From positions 221,319,501 to 221,383,500 of the forward strand of contig NC_134137.1 of assembly GCF_033958435.1 (NCBI RefSeq): a stretch of DNA of 64,000 nucleotides. Reading direction: 5' to 3'. Below, in pieces: positions 53,262 through 62,754 of the stretch. Within the stretch, counting starts at the first letter, position 1; every line of letters begins with the position of its first letter. The notes below the pieces were generated by a model. It had not been told where the DNA came from. It searched no databases and was given only the letters and a program-made list of their open reading frames with translations. This stretch comes from Carettochelys insculpta (lineage: Eukaryota > Chordata > Testudines > Carettochelyidae). Position numbers and translations under genes: made by a program.

Positions 53262-56200
53262 AGCCACTTACAGTCCCAACTGGAGTTCTTCCACCATAAG
53301 GCAAACCAAACCGGTCACAAAGAGCACCTCTGCTGCCTTCCTGGCTAGCAGCAAGTTACCCAAGTGAATCCCTCAGGTGCACCAGCTTCCCTGGTGCCAC
53401 AGTCATTATCCCTCTTTGTCCAGATGGGAAGTTATGAAACCCAGGCTCAGCAAATCCAAACTTGTTCTTCCATTTCTCAAAAGGACCAGCCAGATTCCCA
53501 GGTTAAGATATACCTAGCTCTTACCCAAAACAGCACACTGTACCAATCCTTCAGAATCTAAAGGTTTATCAATAAAAAGAAAGAATAGGGTGAGAGTTAG
53601 TGGTCAAATTACATAATCAAACATAAATTTCTTGATACAGGCTGCAGCAGATGAAATAGGCTACTAAATTAAGTCTCTGGAATGTGTCCTTTGTTAGAGT
53701 GGGCCAACAATCCTTTTGGACTCAGCTCATAGCAGAGTTCTTCCTGAAGTGATGTGCTGGTCTGCAGACGAGAGATTCTCAGGGTCCTCTTAATACCTCT
53801 GTCCATGTGGAGGGAAATTCATTATTCCTCTGTCTGCAAGAACAAGATGCATGTCCTCTTTTAGGTATTCTGCCACTGGCAGCATGCCAGATGACACACA
53901 CCTGCTAAATTCCAGAGGGGTAGGTTGGAATCCATTTTGTTTACCTGGCTGGGAATTCTTTCACAATAGTTTGCCCCACCTCCTATTGTGTTCTTGCAGA
54001 CTTAACACTTCTAATACAAGCACAGAGTCAATCTTATAACATCACATACAAGAAAGATACAGATACAGCATAAACAGATTCAGTGAGTTTCAAGCTTTCA
54101 TTAGACACCTTACTTGGCCTGTTTTGTACAAGATTTGGTGCAAATTTAGGACCATGGTTGCAATAATGGTTCTCATTAAAATAATGGCTCTCTCTTAAAA
54201 CCCACAAACATCACACCATATATAAACGTCAGGTGCTTGCTTACATTTCTAATCAGAATGTACCCAATTACTTGGGCATTTGTGCTCTTGGTGAGTGGTG
54301 GAAGGGAGGAAAGAGGGTCTTTAGAACAGCCTTCGGAAACTGATTGGGCTGTAGCACTTAAGTGATCCATTCATTTAGAGAATTTCTGGAATTTCCCAGA
54401 TTGCACCTACACTTGTTACCATTTCCTACTTTTTCATTTCCAGATTTCTCTCCAGATGGCACGTTTACCCCCCACAGAATGCCAGTGCAAGGAGACTGTA
54501 AAACAAGCAGCTCTCGGAAACTAAATCAGCAAAAGCCTTCCTGGCGAGGGAGGCCCAGGTCTTCAGGGAGTGTACTTCAAACCAAGGAACGTGTAAGTCC
54601 TGTATGGGTCTGTAGCTCCACTACCAGTGAGGTCACAAGCTGGTAATGAGCTGGCCTGGCTACAGTGCCAAGGGTTGTAGCTTGATGTTGGGATAGAAGT
54701 GAGCTCTGCAATGAAATGAGGGGTGGGGGAAATGGAATGACTCAACTTTCCTAACTTGAACTCTTACTAGAGCTGGCCAAAACATTTTCAATAAAATGCA
54801 GGTACAGCAATACCAAAAGTCTTACAACTTTGATAAGCTTGCTGAATTGTTTAGTGGTTTTTATAACAAACAGTTCATTTTTGATACTTCCCAAATAAAC
54901 ATTTTAATCTATTTTTGGTTCCAAATGACTGTTTGACTTAAAATGTCAATCTAAATCGATCCAATTTTAAATTATCTAAATTGAAAGAAAACATTTTGAC
55001 TCAACCCTTTTTTGGGTTTTAGCATTGATAGCAAGCACAAAAAAAATCCAGTGTTCAGACAGTTTTGCTGTTCAGTACTTGCTCCTCTGTCAGTTCTTAG
55101 CATAGGTGGTGCTGTACTGTTCCCTTCTAGCTTGGCTAGTCTGAATATGCGCTGAGGTAACAATCCCTTGATGAGTACCATTTAAAATCAATGCACTTTC
55201 CAGAATGCCAGAGCTCCTGAAAAATGTTAAAAATGCACCCAAAGATATATTCAGCAGAAACTAGTACAGGCTGAACTTCTGGCACTCTCTCATCCAGCAA
55301 ACTCTGTCATCTGGCATGATTTTAGTTAGCTGATCAATCACTATCATGGGTGTGCCCAAGTTTCCCGTGGTCCCATAAAGTTTGCTTACAGCCACCAGTC
55401 CAGGCTCTCAGTGTGCTGTTTAGCTGTAATTTACCCCTTAATGTCTTCTAAGACCCCAATAAGCCATGCAAGTTTTGGTAATGATGCTCAACAATATGGA
55501 CCACTGGCCAATTCTCTCATTCAGCGCCAGTCAGGTCCCAAGGGTGCCAGGCTAGAGAGGTTCAACTTGTATCATTCACATTCTTCTTACTGATGTTTAA
55601 AGTCCATTCATAAGCATGTTACACAGTGCTCCTAACTGCACATCAGGAATAAAGAATTTGAAAGTGACATTCGGAAAAGCAAGCCATCATTGACCCCACC
55701 CACCCCCTGTCACACTGCTTCCATTTCTTTCTGTTCCAACCCTGCACTGATGGAGGTGGAGTAAAAAGCCAGCCAAACTGCTAGGCTAATGGTGTGCCAC
55801 AATAAATGTGCTGGCTACTCTGTTCTGCTCAGTCCCCCTTTGTCCCCTCCCCCGACCTCTCAGTTGACAAGGCCCAACACCAGTTTTAAAGCAAGTGGTA
55901 CCAAAGGTGCAGCTAGATAGTGGCAGCTATGGCCTCAGATCTGGTGTTAATAGGAACATGGCTTTTTTTAAACCCACTCAAAATAAGCTTCCAGGCACAG
56001 TGGTGACTGGTGTGGTACCCAACTCCTGTCTTCTAATAGCTTAACACGGGGGCTGGAGTTCAGGTACAAAGTACTCTAGAACTCTTCTTCCAGTGCTTGG
56101 AGAAGGTGAACACTCTTGGTGCATGTAAGTGGGTCATCCTGACTGCTGTAGTTGCCAAGCCTAGAACACTAGAAACCAGGAGGGACAGTGAGAAGCTGTC

Positions 56201-59200
56201 AAACATGGCTTATTTTATCCCAGGGTATGTGCAACCCAAGACAAAGGGGGAAGGCTGGATATGAAAATCCTGTCTGAGTGAAAATGGGCCATTTCTCAAA
56301 AGTATGTTCAGTGTAGCTGTTCAGAAGGGAAATAACCTGGGCCCAAGAAGTTTCTATCCACATGTGGATGCCTTTAGCAGCTATCTTCAAGTAAAAATTA
56401 AACCTCTGCACAGTGACTAGCAGGGCGTAGGTAGCTTGACTGTGGAGCACTGATCCACTCTATGTATTGCAGTGTTCAGCATCCCAGTCCCTGCTAGGTG
56501 TTTAGAAAAATCACAGGAGCAACAATGCAATCCACAGAGTTAGGCGCTTGTGTACATATACAATTAATGCAAATTGCTGGCTTTGCGGATTACTTTCTAA
56601 AGCACCTTACTAGGCAAGGAGAGAACTGACTGTGTGTGCACGTGCACATGCGCACGCGGGGGTGGGGGGGGGGTTGGTCCTACTTCTTGGACAGGCCCTT
56701 CCCTTCAGCCTTCATGAAAGGGTCTGTTTGCTCATGAGCCACAAACTGGGAATATGGCTCCTGGAGTCCGGCAGTTAGGGTTCTAAATTACTGTTGAGTT
56801 AAGTGCTTGGCTCACACCACACAACTTGTGGGGTGGGGCAGGAAGAAGGTGGTGACAGTGCCGCCCACCTTCATAGCTTTCTGTCCAGTGGATAGAGCGG
56901 TCACCCAGGTTCAATTCCTCCTTCACCTCTCTGGGGTGTTCTAACCTCTGAGCCATGGGATAGTCTGGCAAGAGGCTCAGTCTCCTGATAAAGCTGGAGC
57001 TGGCGTCTCCTATCCTTCACGTGGGTCCCAAATCTCTGGGCTTCAGAAGAATCTCTCTGGCCCAGGTTAGTAGTGATCCATAGGGGAAGAGCTGCAGCCG
57101 AAGAGACTGAGAGCACTTTGCTGAGGGCATCTCCCCTCAGAGGGAGGGGACTTGAACCTGAGCCTCCCACATGAGTGCTCAAGCCACTGGGCTGAAAGTT
57201 CTAGGATGGTACCTCTTGGGCCCTGCAGGCTGGGCTTTTAAAGAACCTCAGAACATGCCGGCTGGATCCAGCTCTGCCTATGAACTAGCTGGAGGAGCAC
57301 CCATCTACCCCAGTTGTTGACAGCCCTCTCTGAGAGTTAGGCATCTGGATGCTTGGAGAGAGGCAGCAGTGAGCTGACACTTAGAGGGTTGGCTGGTTGC
57401 CAACTAGGGGTTTTGTAGACCACAGCTGAGCCTAAAACTTGGATTTAGCTTCCTAAGTATCTTTGTAGCACTGGTCCTCTGTGCTGACTTGTGTACTGAA
57501 CCTCTAAATAAAGTCCCTTTTGTGGCAGTGGCGGCTGCGGCTGCTTTGTTGCCTGTTTTGCAGAAGGGGATATGTTGCACTTGTGTACCAGGGGTTGTCT
57601 TTCTTTTGGGCTTATCTTTCTTCCTAATGCAATGAATGAGATTTTTGTGTGGGCAGCAGGAAGTACAGCTGTGGCCTGAAGCGGTCTTTCATGGTTGGTC
57701 TTCAGAACATGCCTCACCTTCCAGATTGGAGCTGGGCGTTTCAATGGTCATCCTTTGCTCCCCTCAGACTCTGGCATGGCTGGACTGTGACTCAGAAGGA
57801 TACTTGGAAATGATCTTGGGAACTGATGCTTGAGATCACTTGGGCACCTACCATACAATAGTCCAGCATTTCCCAAACTAATGTGGCTATTGAACACTTA
57901 TGGGCTTGGAATATACTGATGGGACACACAGATGCTGGTCTGAGGGTGAGGGAGCGGTGGGAGGGAGGAAAAGGAGGGGGGAGAGGTTTCATACTGGAAA
58001 AATTGTTGCACATAATACTCAAATTGGTTTTTTAAAAGTTTTTAGGTGTCTTATTTTACAAAGAACAACAAAAATAATCTAAATGAACAACTAATGTCCT
58101 TCTGATAGAACAGTTAACAACCCTGTAATTAAGCATAAAAAATAAAGTACAAACACAAAACAAAGCATCAGTTTTACAGCCAAAAGAATGATGGTTAGTG
58201 TTCTTTTGTACAAAAATAGGAAGGACAATAGTCAAAAAAGGACTGTCCTTCATTAAAGCTTAAAAATCAATTTTTATGAAAAACGCAAAACGAATTAGGT
58301 AGAAAAATTGTTTGACTTTTGGTTTTTAAATTTGTTAATTTTTATTTTCTTGCAGTTTTCCATAAAAAAAGTAACATTTGATTGTTGTTTTTAAATGGGA
58401 AGAGTGTTTTTGCATCTCCATTTTGGCACAAATCACATTACTATACTATTAGGCATTATAAATATTAATATACCTACAATCTAAATATTAAAATACCCTA
58501 GTATTTTTGATACACACAGTCTTTAATATTTTAGAAAAATATTAATAGCATTGAAATCTTTTTCACTGCATATTGTATGGAACACCAGTGTTCCACGGAA
58601 CACAGTTGGGGAAACATTGCTCTAGATCCATCAGTAACGTGGGGCTGGATTTCAATTTGAGTTTAGCGTCCCACTCGGACTACTGGCTTTTCTTTGGTCT
58701 GTTCTCTTGCATAGGACTCTCTGTCTCCTGTAAGCTGGCCGTCACCAACCATTGCAGAACTGATTGGAACCAGGTATTCCATGATGATGTCTGAAATGGA
58801 GGGCTCCTGCCAAAGAGACAGTTCTAGGATATCTTCAAGGGTCAAGGTATTTACCATTCCCCTCTGATGTCTTGCCCTTCCTTTCTGAAGAGTCTGCCAG
58901 CTTCACTCTTCTCTGTGCACTCGCGTCCTCCTGTTCCTGGAAATAAAAAGTTCTCAGTAGGTAAATGGATCCCAAGTGGCTTCACTTAATTGTATTTTAT
59001 GCTGATCTTCAAGAGTCCTGGCACAGTCCAGATGGAAGCTTTAGACGCTGCACACTGTTAAATTTCTAAATGTAATTTTCATGCTGAATCTAGACCCTAA
59101 GTAGTCCCTAGCACTGCCTCCTATTGTTCAGCCGATCCCTTGCTCCCAACATAAGAGAGAACTCTGTCCTAGCTGGCCCACAAGAAACAAATAAATTTAA

Positions 59201-62200
59201 GGTGGAATATTTAATAGGATTTCTGACACCCTGAAAGATGATGTAAGCAAATGCAAACCCAAGGCTCTAAAGTAGGCTTCTTTAAGTGTCTGAAGGACAT
59301 TCAGATACTTGACTATTAGATCAAAGTGCTTTTTTACTTGAGCAAAAGAGAGAACCCTGAAAATCCACAGACATCCACTTTACGTTTGCAGGTGCCCACA
59401 TCCACCACTCATTTTTACAGATATGGATACAAATTTTGTATCTAGAACGTTCCAAATATGTGCATATCCACTTTTGTAGCTGTAGGTACACACACCCACA
59501 GATGACAATGAGGGTATTTGCCCCTCATTTTTACAGATGCAGATAAAAATCTGGTCTCCAAGTAGGGCTCTACTACACAAGGAGGGATAGCTCAGTGGTT
59601 TGAGCATTGGCCTGCTAAACCCACAGTTGTGAGCTCCAATCCTTGAGGAGGCCACTTGCGGATCTTGGGTAAATAGACTTAAAAAAATCTGTCAGGGATG
59701 ATGACAGGTCCTGCTATGAGGGCAGGGGACTGGACTCCATGAGCTCTGAAAGTCCCTTCCAGCTCTGAGTCAGATAGGTATATCTTCACATTAAACAGGT
59801 TGCAGGGTGAGGCCTGCTAATTGCAGGGACAAAAAGTGGGCCCCAGCATAAGAAGTTTGCTCACCCTGATCTAGAGCACTGGTTATTATCAGAATCGCAT
59901 CTTGTCATCAACACCCACGTTTGGAGTCTTACCTGAAAACCTCTTTACCTGGGACTCTTAATTCTTGTCTCTGCCATACTGTATATCTAGCCTTCAGGAC
60001 ACTGAATAATATGGAACATGCTATGCTGTACTGCCAAGAATTGCTCCCCATTGGCATTCATCGGTAACTCTTATCTACAGGTCTGTTTCCATTGCCACAA
60101 GCAGATGGTTTTCCTGTGGCCTTATATGTGTCATCTCTGTAGCAGGTAAGCTGATGCAGAAAACTGTCATGGAGTGGAAGAAAGGATCATAAAAGCTATT
60201 CTAAAGTGCCAAGCACTCATCTGACTGTGGCACTCAATGGCACAAGTGGTTTTGCCCTTTTAATTTTGCCTGTGTAGTTAAGCACTCTCAACTTTTCTTA
60301 TGGTTGGGAGTGAAGGGAAAACTCTCTCACCTTTATAGTGCCTTATTTTATTTTTAAAATTCGTGGAAGATAATGACATTCTTACCATTCATGATACATG
60401 CTTGTTTCCCCTCTGCTGGAGACAGCCATCAGTTGCATGGAATCTGACTTGTCCCCAGAGTCCTGGGACAGAGCGTGGCATAGTTCTAGATCAGGTTTCT
60501 AGGCAAATGCTCCAAGCAAGAATCTTATGGATGATCTGTGAATGCATCAGTGACTTAGCACATGTTGAGAGCCCTCTTCTCGTTCATAAACCTAAAGGTT
60601 TGCTCCTGGAGGAAACCAATCTGGGGCTTATAACAAACTTAGTCATTGTAACTAAACTTAAGGCAGGAGGAGTTCATTGAGTATGGGTCATCGAGCAGTG
60701 CTCAGGCACCCTGTCATTTGGTGACCCAGTTACACAGCACCAGCACCCAATTATGAATGTTGAGTGTGTGTGGCAAACAATGAGCAGTTCCATAGGCTGG
60801 AGCTCTTTCACACAAGATCACTAACTTAAGCGAGTACATATTAGTCTGCTCATGAATGACCAATGAATGGGAAGGTTCTAACTGTGAAGCCAAGGGAACA
60901 AGTTATAATCTCACATGATACCTCTGAGCTTATTTGAAAGACACTTTGGCTTGCAGTATCGGGATGTCCTGAGTGCCATGCAAATAATGTTTTTATATGT
61001 CCCCTTTAGCATCATCTGCTGCGATTGCTGTGTCAAGGTAAGTCCTTTACTCTGGACAATAGACAAGCATATTCGTTTCTGTGCCTTGAGCCTCCCCAAT
61101 GTGTTTAACTATTCATAGAAAGTATTTTCTGTCCCACTAATTCTTCCAATTTTAAACCTCTCTCCTGCTTGCTTCTAAGAAAACTGCAGAAGCGCGCTCT
61201 CAAAATTCCAAAACAGTAACAAAATATGTATGTACACAAGTGTGTAGACCGGGGTCAGACACCTTTCTGAGGCAGAGTGCCGAAATTTGAGCTTATCAGC
61301 TCTATATATGGTCTGAGTGCCGGTGATGCTACTTAGTCACTATGGGTGTGTCTACACTAGCTCCCTACTTCAAAGGCAGCATGGTAAGTAGGGTGTTGGG
61401 AGATTATTAATGAAGTGCTTCATTAAGCTAATTCTCCCCTGCAGCAACTTCGAAGTGTTAAATTTTTGAAGTCAAAGTCAAAATTTTGAGGAGTAAAGAT
61501 GCCCAGGCACTTTAAAGTACTGGTGTGTTAGCTGCAGCTACGCACGCGCCAGCATTTTGAAGTTTAACACTTAGAAGTTGCCGTGGGGGAGACTTAGCTG
61601 AAGTGCTGCATATGCACCACTGCACATGATTAATAGTCTGACACCCTAATTACCATGCACCATTTTGAAGTAGGGAGCTAGTGTAGACAGCCTATGAGTC
61701 CTACTTACAACAGCTTCATTCATGAATAAAGATGCAGAGCTTTACCGTTCAGATGGTGGTAGGTAGCATTAGCTGGTCTTTTGTTAATCCACAGGTGGCA
61801 TGGCTTTGAGCAAGCGCTTGGCTGCATGGGTGAGAAGGGGCAGGGCTGCACTCCCACTTTGTGCGCCAATGAAAATCAGCTCACCTGCCACTGTTGGCAT
61901 GGATGCCAGGGGTTGGTAACCCCTGGTATAGACAATTGCATAGCCCAGTTGATGAGGGAGTAAATGGAAAACAATTTCTGGCTTTTATTCAAAGCTTGGT
62001 CATTAACTTGCTGTGACATTTAGAAAATTGCCCTACTGTGTTCCTCTTTTTTTCTCTCCCCATGCTAATGAAGCTGATGATGATTCCTATGCATCTGTGT
62101 AAAGTGCTTGGCGATCTCTGAGAAGTACTTTATTACAGTAAAATCTTTCATATCTGGCAGCCCCATGGCTGGGAGATTTGCAGATACTCAAATATTCTGG

Positions 62201-62754
62201 ATAATAGAGATGCATACCTAGCAATGCATAACACTAATGAAAAACAAGGTTAGATATTAAGAAACAAAAATGTAGGCAGAGTACTTTATTTGCCAACAGC
62301 AGTAGTATTGTACATGGTAAACTTATTTATATGTAACTTTCACTACACTGAACTTATGGAAAATGTAACTAAAATTTACTTATGGTTAAAATGCTGGTTA
62401 TTTGAGAGTTCTGGATGATAGAATGCCAGATATGAAAGAGTCTACTGTACCATGAATTTTCTGACCCTGGTACCACTAAAATCTCTCCCCTTACTAGTAT
62501 ATTGACATGTCTAGTGCTACACTTGGCAAACTTGCCCTGAGCCATAGCGGCTTTCTAAAGCGCAGAATTTGTTCTGTTGATGACTTAAATTTCATGACAT
62601 TCTGGTTCTAGATGTCCATGCCTTTCAGGCCATGTGTGCATCTTCCGCTTAGCTTAATAAAAGCACTCCGACTCTCCAAGGAGGAGGACCCAGCTACCCA
62701 ACACCAGAAAGCTATGCTTTTGTTGATAGAAGTAGAACAATGGGATTGTTCTAG
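39466..62754 (+). CDS. Spire-family actin nucleator gene, divergent (15 exons, 3' incomplete)
   Basis: Fifteen exons with GT-AG borders join in frame to about 571 codons; the stop lies beyond the window. Order: a split KIND domain (about residues 12-180; ILRCCDQPISEEQAWALCFQ, SLGMVIYKALDWGIDNYMER, ICRALFAEYVDLQKL), WH2-A (208-225, ASLWHDVIGELRNGVRLRK), WH2-B (240-262, SPYELLAEDIRRKKYTLRKV), WH2-D-like (278-297, SLHDLLMMEIKQPRKLRP), a Ser-rich linker with a PTIAEL motif, and a Cys-rich FYVE-like zinc region (VCFHC, CHLC, CCDCC, MSMPFRP). Spire proteins nucleate actin with formins via KIND and act at vesicle membranes. WH2-C and the Spir-box were not found. Identity with the family is clear; orthology to SPIRE1 or SPIRE2 is not. 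The neighbour is NEPRO, unlike the SPIRE1 or SPIRE2 locus as I know them in human. Confidence 0.85.
41215..42290. repeat. Possible LTR-like interspersed repeat (unresolved)
   Basis: A ~1 kb block in intron 1 contains ataaactaggttttttgc and a G/C-rich 3' part (tgtcacagcagcagggtgtg, aggtggcaccctgaggggaa) that resembles long-terminal-repeat-type sequence. No retroviral coding sequence was seen, and boundaries are guesses. Confidence 0.3.
42375..42406 (+). CDS. Spire-like exon 2 (32 nt)
   Basis: Acceptor tgtttcag, then GVNMTQQLEDQ, donor gtaaga. Phase 1 in and 0 out, which fits its neighbours. It lies at the KIND position equivalent to SPIRE1 'GYSQCMETEV'. Confidence 0.75.
43057..43221 (+). CDS. 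Spire-like exon 3 (KIND centre)
   Basis: Acceptor tttgtag, then LMESLGMVIYKALDWGIDNY and ERELSGPLEKLISLLLKL, to VLK. The donor gttccc is weak; the open frame continues past it, but the next exon fits the family only with this junction. The acidic insert of SPIRE1/2 in this part of KIND is absent. Confidence 0.85.
43520..43930. repeat. Possible LTR-like block with TATA-type word
   Basis: Contains aggcagtataaaaggggag near 43630 within a G/C-rich segment, flanked by tgcagcc/ccagctggg words. It could be an LTR remnant or a chance TATA in intron 3. No ends or coding sequence are resolved. Confidence 0.25.
44745..44960 (-). repeat. CR1 3' fragment followed by MIR fragment
   Basis: 44747-44825 (agaagtggaagggaccttca, gaggtcatcaggcccagtcc) is reverse-strand CR1 3' sequence. 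44845-44935 (acacagagaaactgaggcac, tcttgcagtggg) is reverse-strand MIR. Both are in intron 3. Confidence 0.75.
45469..45594 (+). CDS. Spire-like exon 4 (KIND C-terminal)
   Basis: Acceptor catttcag, then ICEEHLPRPAEAASYYRTIC and RALFAEYVDLQKLMHTIQSS, to KE; the donor gtattt follows. Matches SPIRE 'LCAAHLP...HYQAVCRALFAET'. Confidence 0.9.
45851..45919 (+). CDS. Spire-like exon 5
   Basis: Acceptor tttgacag, then SLRRMDVEDLLENDSAREKD and NYW; donor gtaggc. Leads into WH2-A (SPIRE 'LKNADW'). Confidence 0.88.
48717..48884 (+). CDS. Spire-like exon 6 (WH2-A and WH2-B)
   Basis: Acceptor acgttgcag, then ASLWHDVIGELRNGVRLRKT and SPYELLAEDIRRKKYTLRKV, to K. The donor gtgagc follows. Two consecutive actin-binding WH2 motifs; the first matches SPIRE '[20 protein letters not shown]'. 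Confidence 0.93.
49893..50022 (+). CDS. Spire-like exon 7 (WH2-D-like)
   Basis: Acceptor atgttgcag, then ASERKPKEHSPREPSLHDLL and MMEIKQPRKLRPSAIERNWS, to KHK. The donor gtagct follows. Matches SPIRE '[20 protein letters not shown]'. The WH2-C segment that separates B and D in SPIRE1/2 is not encoded here or seen in the intron. Confidence 0.92.
50155..50232 (-). repeat. CR1 3' fragment
   Basis: acatagaatcgtgtatctgg, aagggatctcagggtcatct and agtccagtcctctgcat are reverse-strand CR1 3' words. Confidence 0.8.
50436..50575 (+). CDS. Spire-like exon 8 (linker)
   Basis: Acceptor tttttccag, then DTFVMPALSSNFKCGNVLSV and VNKELLVPDLLVSEFQ; donor gtgagc. Low similarity to SPIRE1/2 linkers, as expected of this disordered part. 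Confidence 0.8.
50834..51043. mobile_element. Palindromic MITE, best-preserved copy
   Basis: aacaacaagaagtcctgtgg, cac...gactaacagatattttggag at the left is inverted at the right as ctccaaaatatctgttagtc ... ccacaggacttcttgttgtt. Arms of about 50 nt are nearly identical. Confidence 0.9.
52707..52779 (+). CDS. Spire-like exon 9
   Basis: Acceptor gatccacag, then EPDLALEFNLGVLSDRSVLT and SSST; donor gttagt. Phase 0 in, 1 out. Confidence 0.78.
53225..53253 (+). repeat. Poly(T) tract
   Basis: About 28 consecutive T, preceded by a G-rich stretch at about 53150-53170 (gggggcgggggcacggtg). Probable retro-insertion tail on the minus strand or simple repeat. Confidence 0.9.
53260..53870. other. Unclassified dispersed repeat-like block, intron 9
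   Basis: The sequence downstream of the poly(T) tract contains no recognisable coding frame, and several reused-sounding words (tggcagcatgccagatgac, ttcctgaagtgatgtgctgg) suggest interspersed origin. Not assigned to a class. Confidence 0.35.
54444..54592 (+). CDS. Spire-like exon 10
   Basis: Acceptor atttccag, then DFSPDGTFTPHRMPVQGDCK and SSGSVLQTKER; donor gtaagt. A basic/Ser-rich linker. Confidence 0.82.
55265..55571. mobile_element. TIR element 'tacaggctgaac' family, complete copy
   Basis: tacaggctgaacttctggca and gctagagaggttcaacttgta are inverted ends with TA borders. The body (gtgcccaagtttcccgtgg, cagccaccagtccaggctct) matches 27275-27730. Confidence 0.88.
56631..56676 (+). repeat. 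Alternating pyrimidine-purine tract then G-run
   Basis: 56631-56658 alternates pyrimidine and purine without a break (tgtgtgtgcacgtgcacatg then cgcacgcg), and is followed by G-runs to about 56674. It is a Z-DNA-prone and G-rich sequence in Spire-like intron 10. Confidence 0.9.
56880..57195. repeat. Inverted tRNA-like repeat element
   Basis: The left part (ccagtggatagagcggtcac, ccaggttcaattcctcc) and right part (gaacctgagcctcccacatg, agtgctcaagccactgggct) are inverted around ~200 bp, each looking like a tRNA A/B-box-bearing SINE head. No intact tRNA fold is asserted. Confidence 0.5.
57862..58625. mobile_element. hAT-type element, 'gcatttcccaaac' ends
   Basis: The left end (ccagcatttcccaaac) and right end (gttggggaaacattgctct) are inverted. 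The interior is AT-rich (58250-58570), with no transposase seen. Confidence 0.7.
58715..58846 (+). CDS. Spire-like exon 11 (PTIAEL motif)
   Basis: Acceptor ttgcatag, then DSLSPVSWPSPTIAELIGTR and SCQRDSSRISSRVK; donor gtattt (weak). 'SPTIAEL' corresponds to the 'APTLAEL' linker of SPIRE proteins. Confidence 0.85.
58891..58956 (+). CDS. Spire-like exon 12 (tentative)
   Basis: Acceptor tttctgaag, then SLPASLFSVHSRPPVPGNKK and FS; donor gtaggt. Phase 0 on both sides, so it may be included or skipped without frame change. No homology anchors it; alternative exon or chance. Confidence 0.45.
58957..60080. other. Intron before the zinc region: no Spir-box exon seen
   Basis: In SPIRE1/2 the Spir-box (a helix-rich 'LTVEEVM...' segment) precedes the Cys region. 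No plus-strand frame resembling it was found here. The interval holds a 'gcagata' repeat (59360-59570) and a SINE (59577-59785). Confidence 0.5.
59577..59785 (+). repeat. tRNA-headed SINE with CR1-like tail
   Basis: The head contains A-box-like tagctcagtggtttgagca and B-box-like gagctccaatcc. The tail (gagggcaggggactggactc, cccttccagctctgagtcag) is CR1-like, as in turtle tRNA-derived SINEs. Probably derived from a tRNA by polymerase III; the exact tRNA is not assigned. Confidence 0.78.
60081..60145 (+). CDS. Spire-like exon 13 (zinc region, first half)
   Basis: Acceptor atctacag, then VCFHCHKQMVFLWPYMCHLC and S plus two bases; donor gtaagc. Cys pairs CxxC and CxxC match SPIRE 'LCFCC...FCKRPVC'. 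Confidence 0.9.
61010..61037 (+). CDS. Spire-like exon 14 (28-nt microexon)
   Basis: Acceptor ccctttag, then completes Ser and gives IICCDCCVK; donor gtaagt. It supplies the remaining cysteines of the FYVE-like zinc region; joining with exons 13 and 15 aligns with SPIRE 'RPVCSQCCKKMRLPSKP'. Confidence 0.85.
61343..61694. mobile_element. MITE with 'gggtgtgtctacactagctcc' TIRs
   Basis: Left gtgtctacactagctcccta and right tagggagctagtgtagacag are inverted over ~25 bp with inner 'cttcatta'/'cttcgaag' words. Same terminus as the Harbinger-type MITEs. In Spire-like intron 14. Confidence 0.87.
61985..62133 (+). repeat. MIR-like SINE fragment
   Basis: ttaacttgctgtgacattta, gaaaattgccctac and gtgtaaagtgcttggcgatc are MIR core and 3' words. 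Confidence 0.65.
62134..62449. mobile_element. TIR element 'tacagtaaaatctttcatat'
   Basis: The left tacagtaaaatctttcatat with ctggca is inverted at the right as tgccagatatgaaagagtct with actgta; TA borders. Pogo/Tigger-like MITE. Confidence 0.88.
62612..62754 (+). CDS. Spire-like exon 15 (last exon in window)
   Basis: Acceptor gttctag, then MSMPFRPCVHLPLSLIKALR, a Glu/Gln-rich stretch, and LLLIEVEQWDCSR. The donor gtgagt follows two bases into a codon. Aligns with SPIRE 'MRLPSKPYSTLPIFSL' and the 'LMEDW' region, so the C-terminal exon(s) and stop should lie to the right of the window. Confidence 0.85.

Noticed and set aside
56880..57195. Two tRNA genes facing each other
   Set aside because: The tRNA-like words are inverted copies in a repeat; no intact cloverleaf could be drawn.
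59577..59660. A tRNA gene
   Set aside because: A- and B-box-like words are present but followed by a CR1-like tail, so it is a SINE head, not an intact tRNA gene; no clean acceptor-stem pairing was evident.
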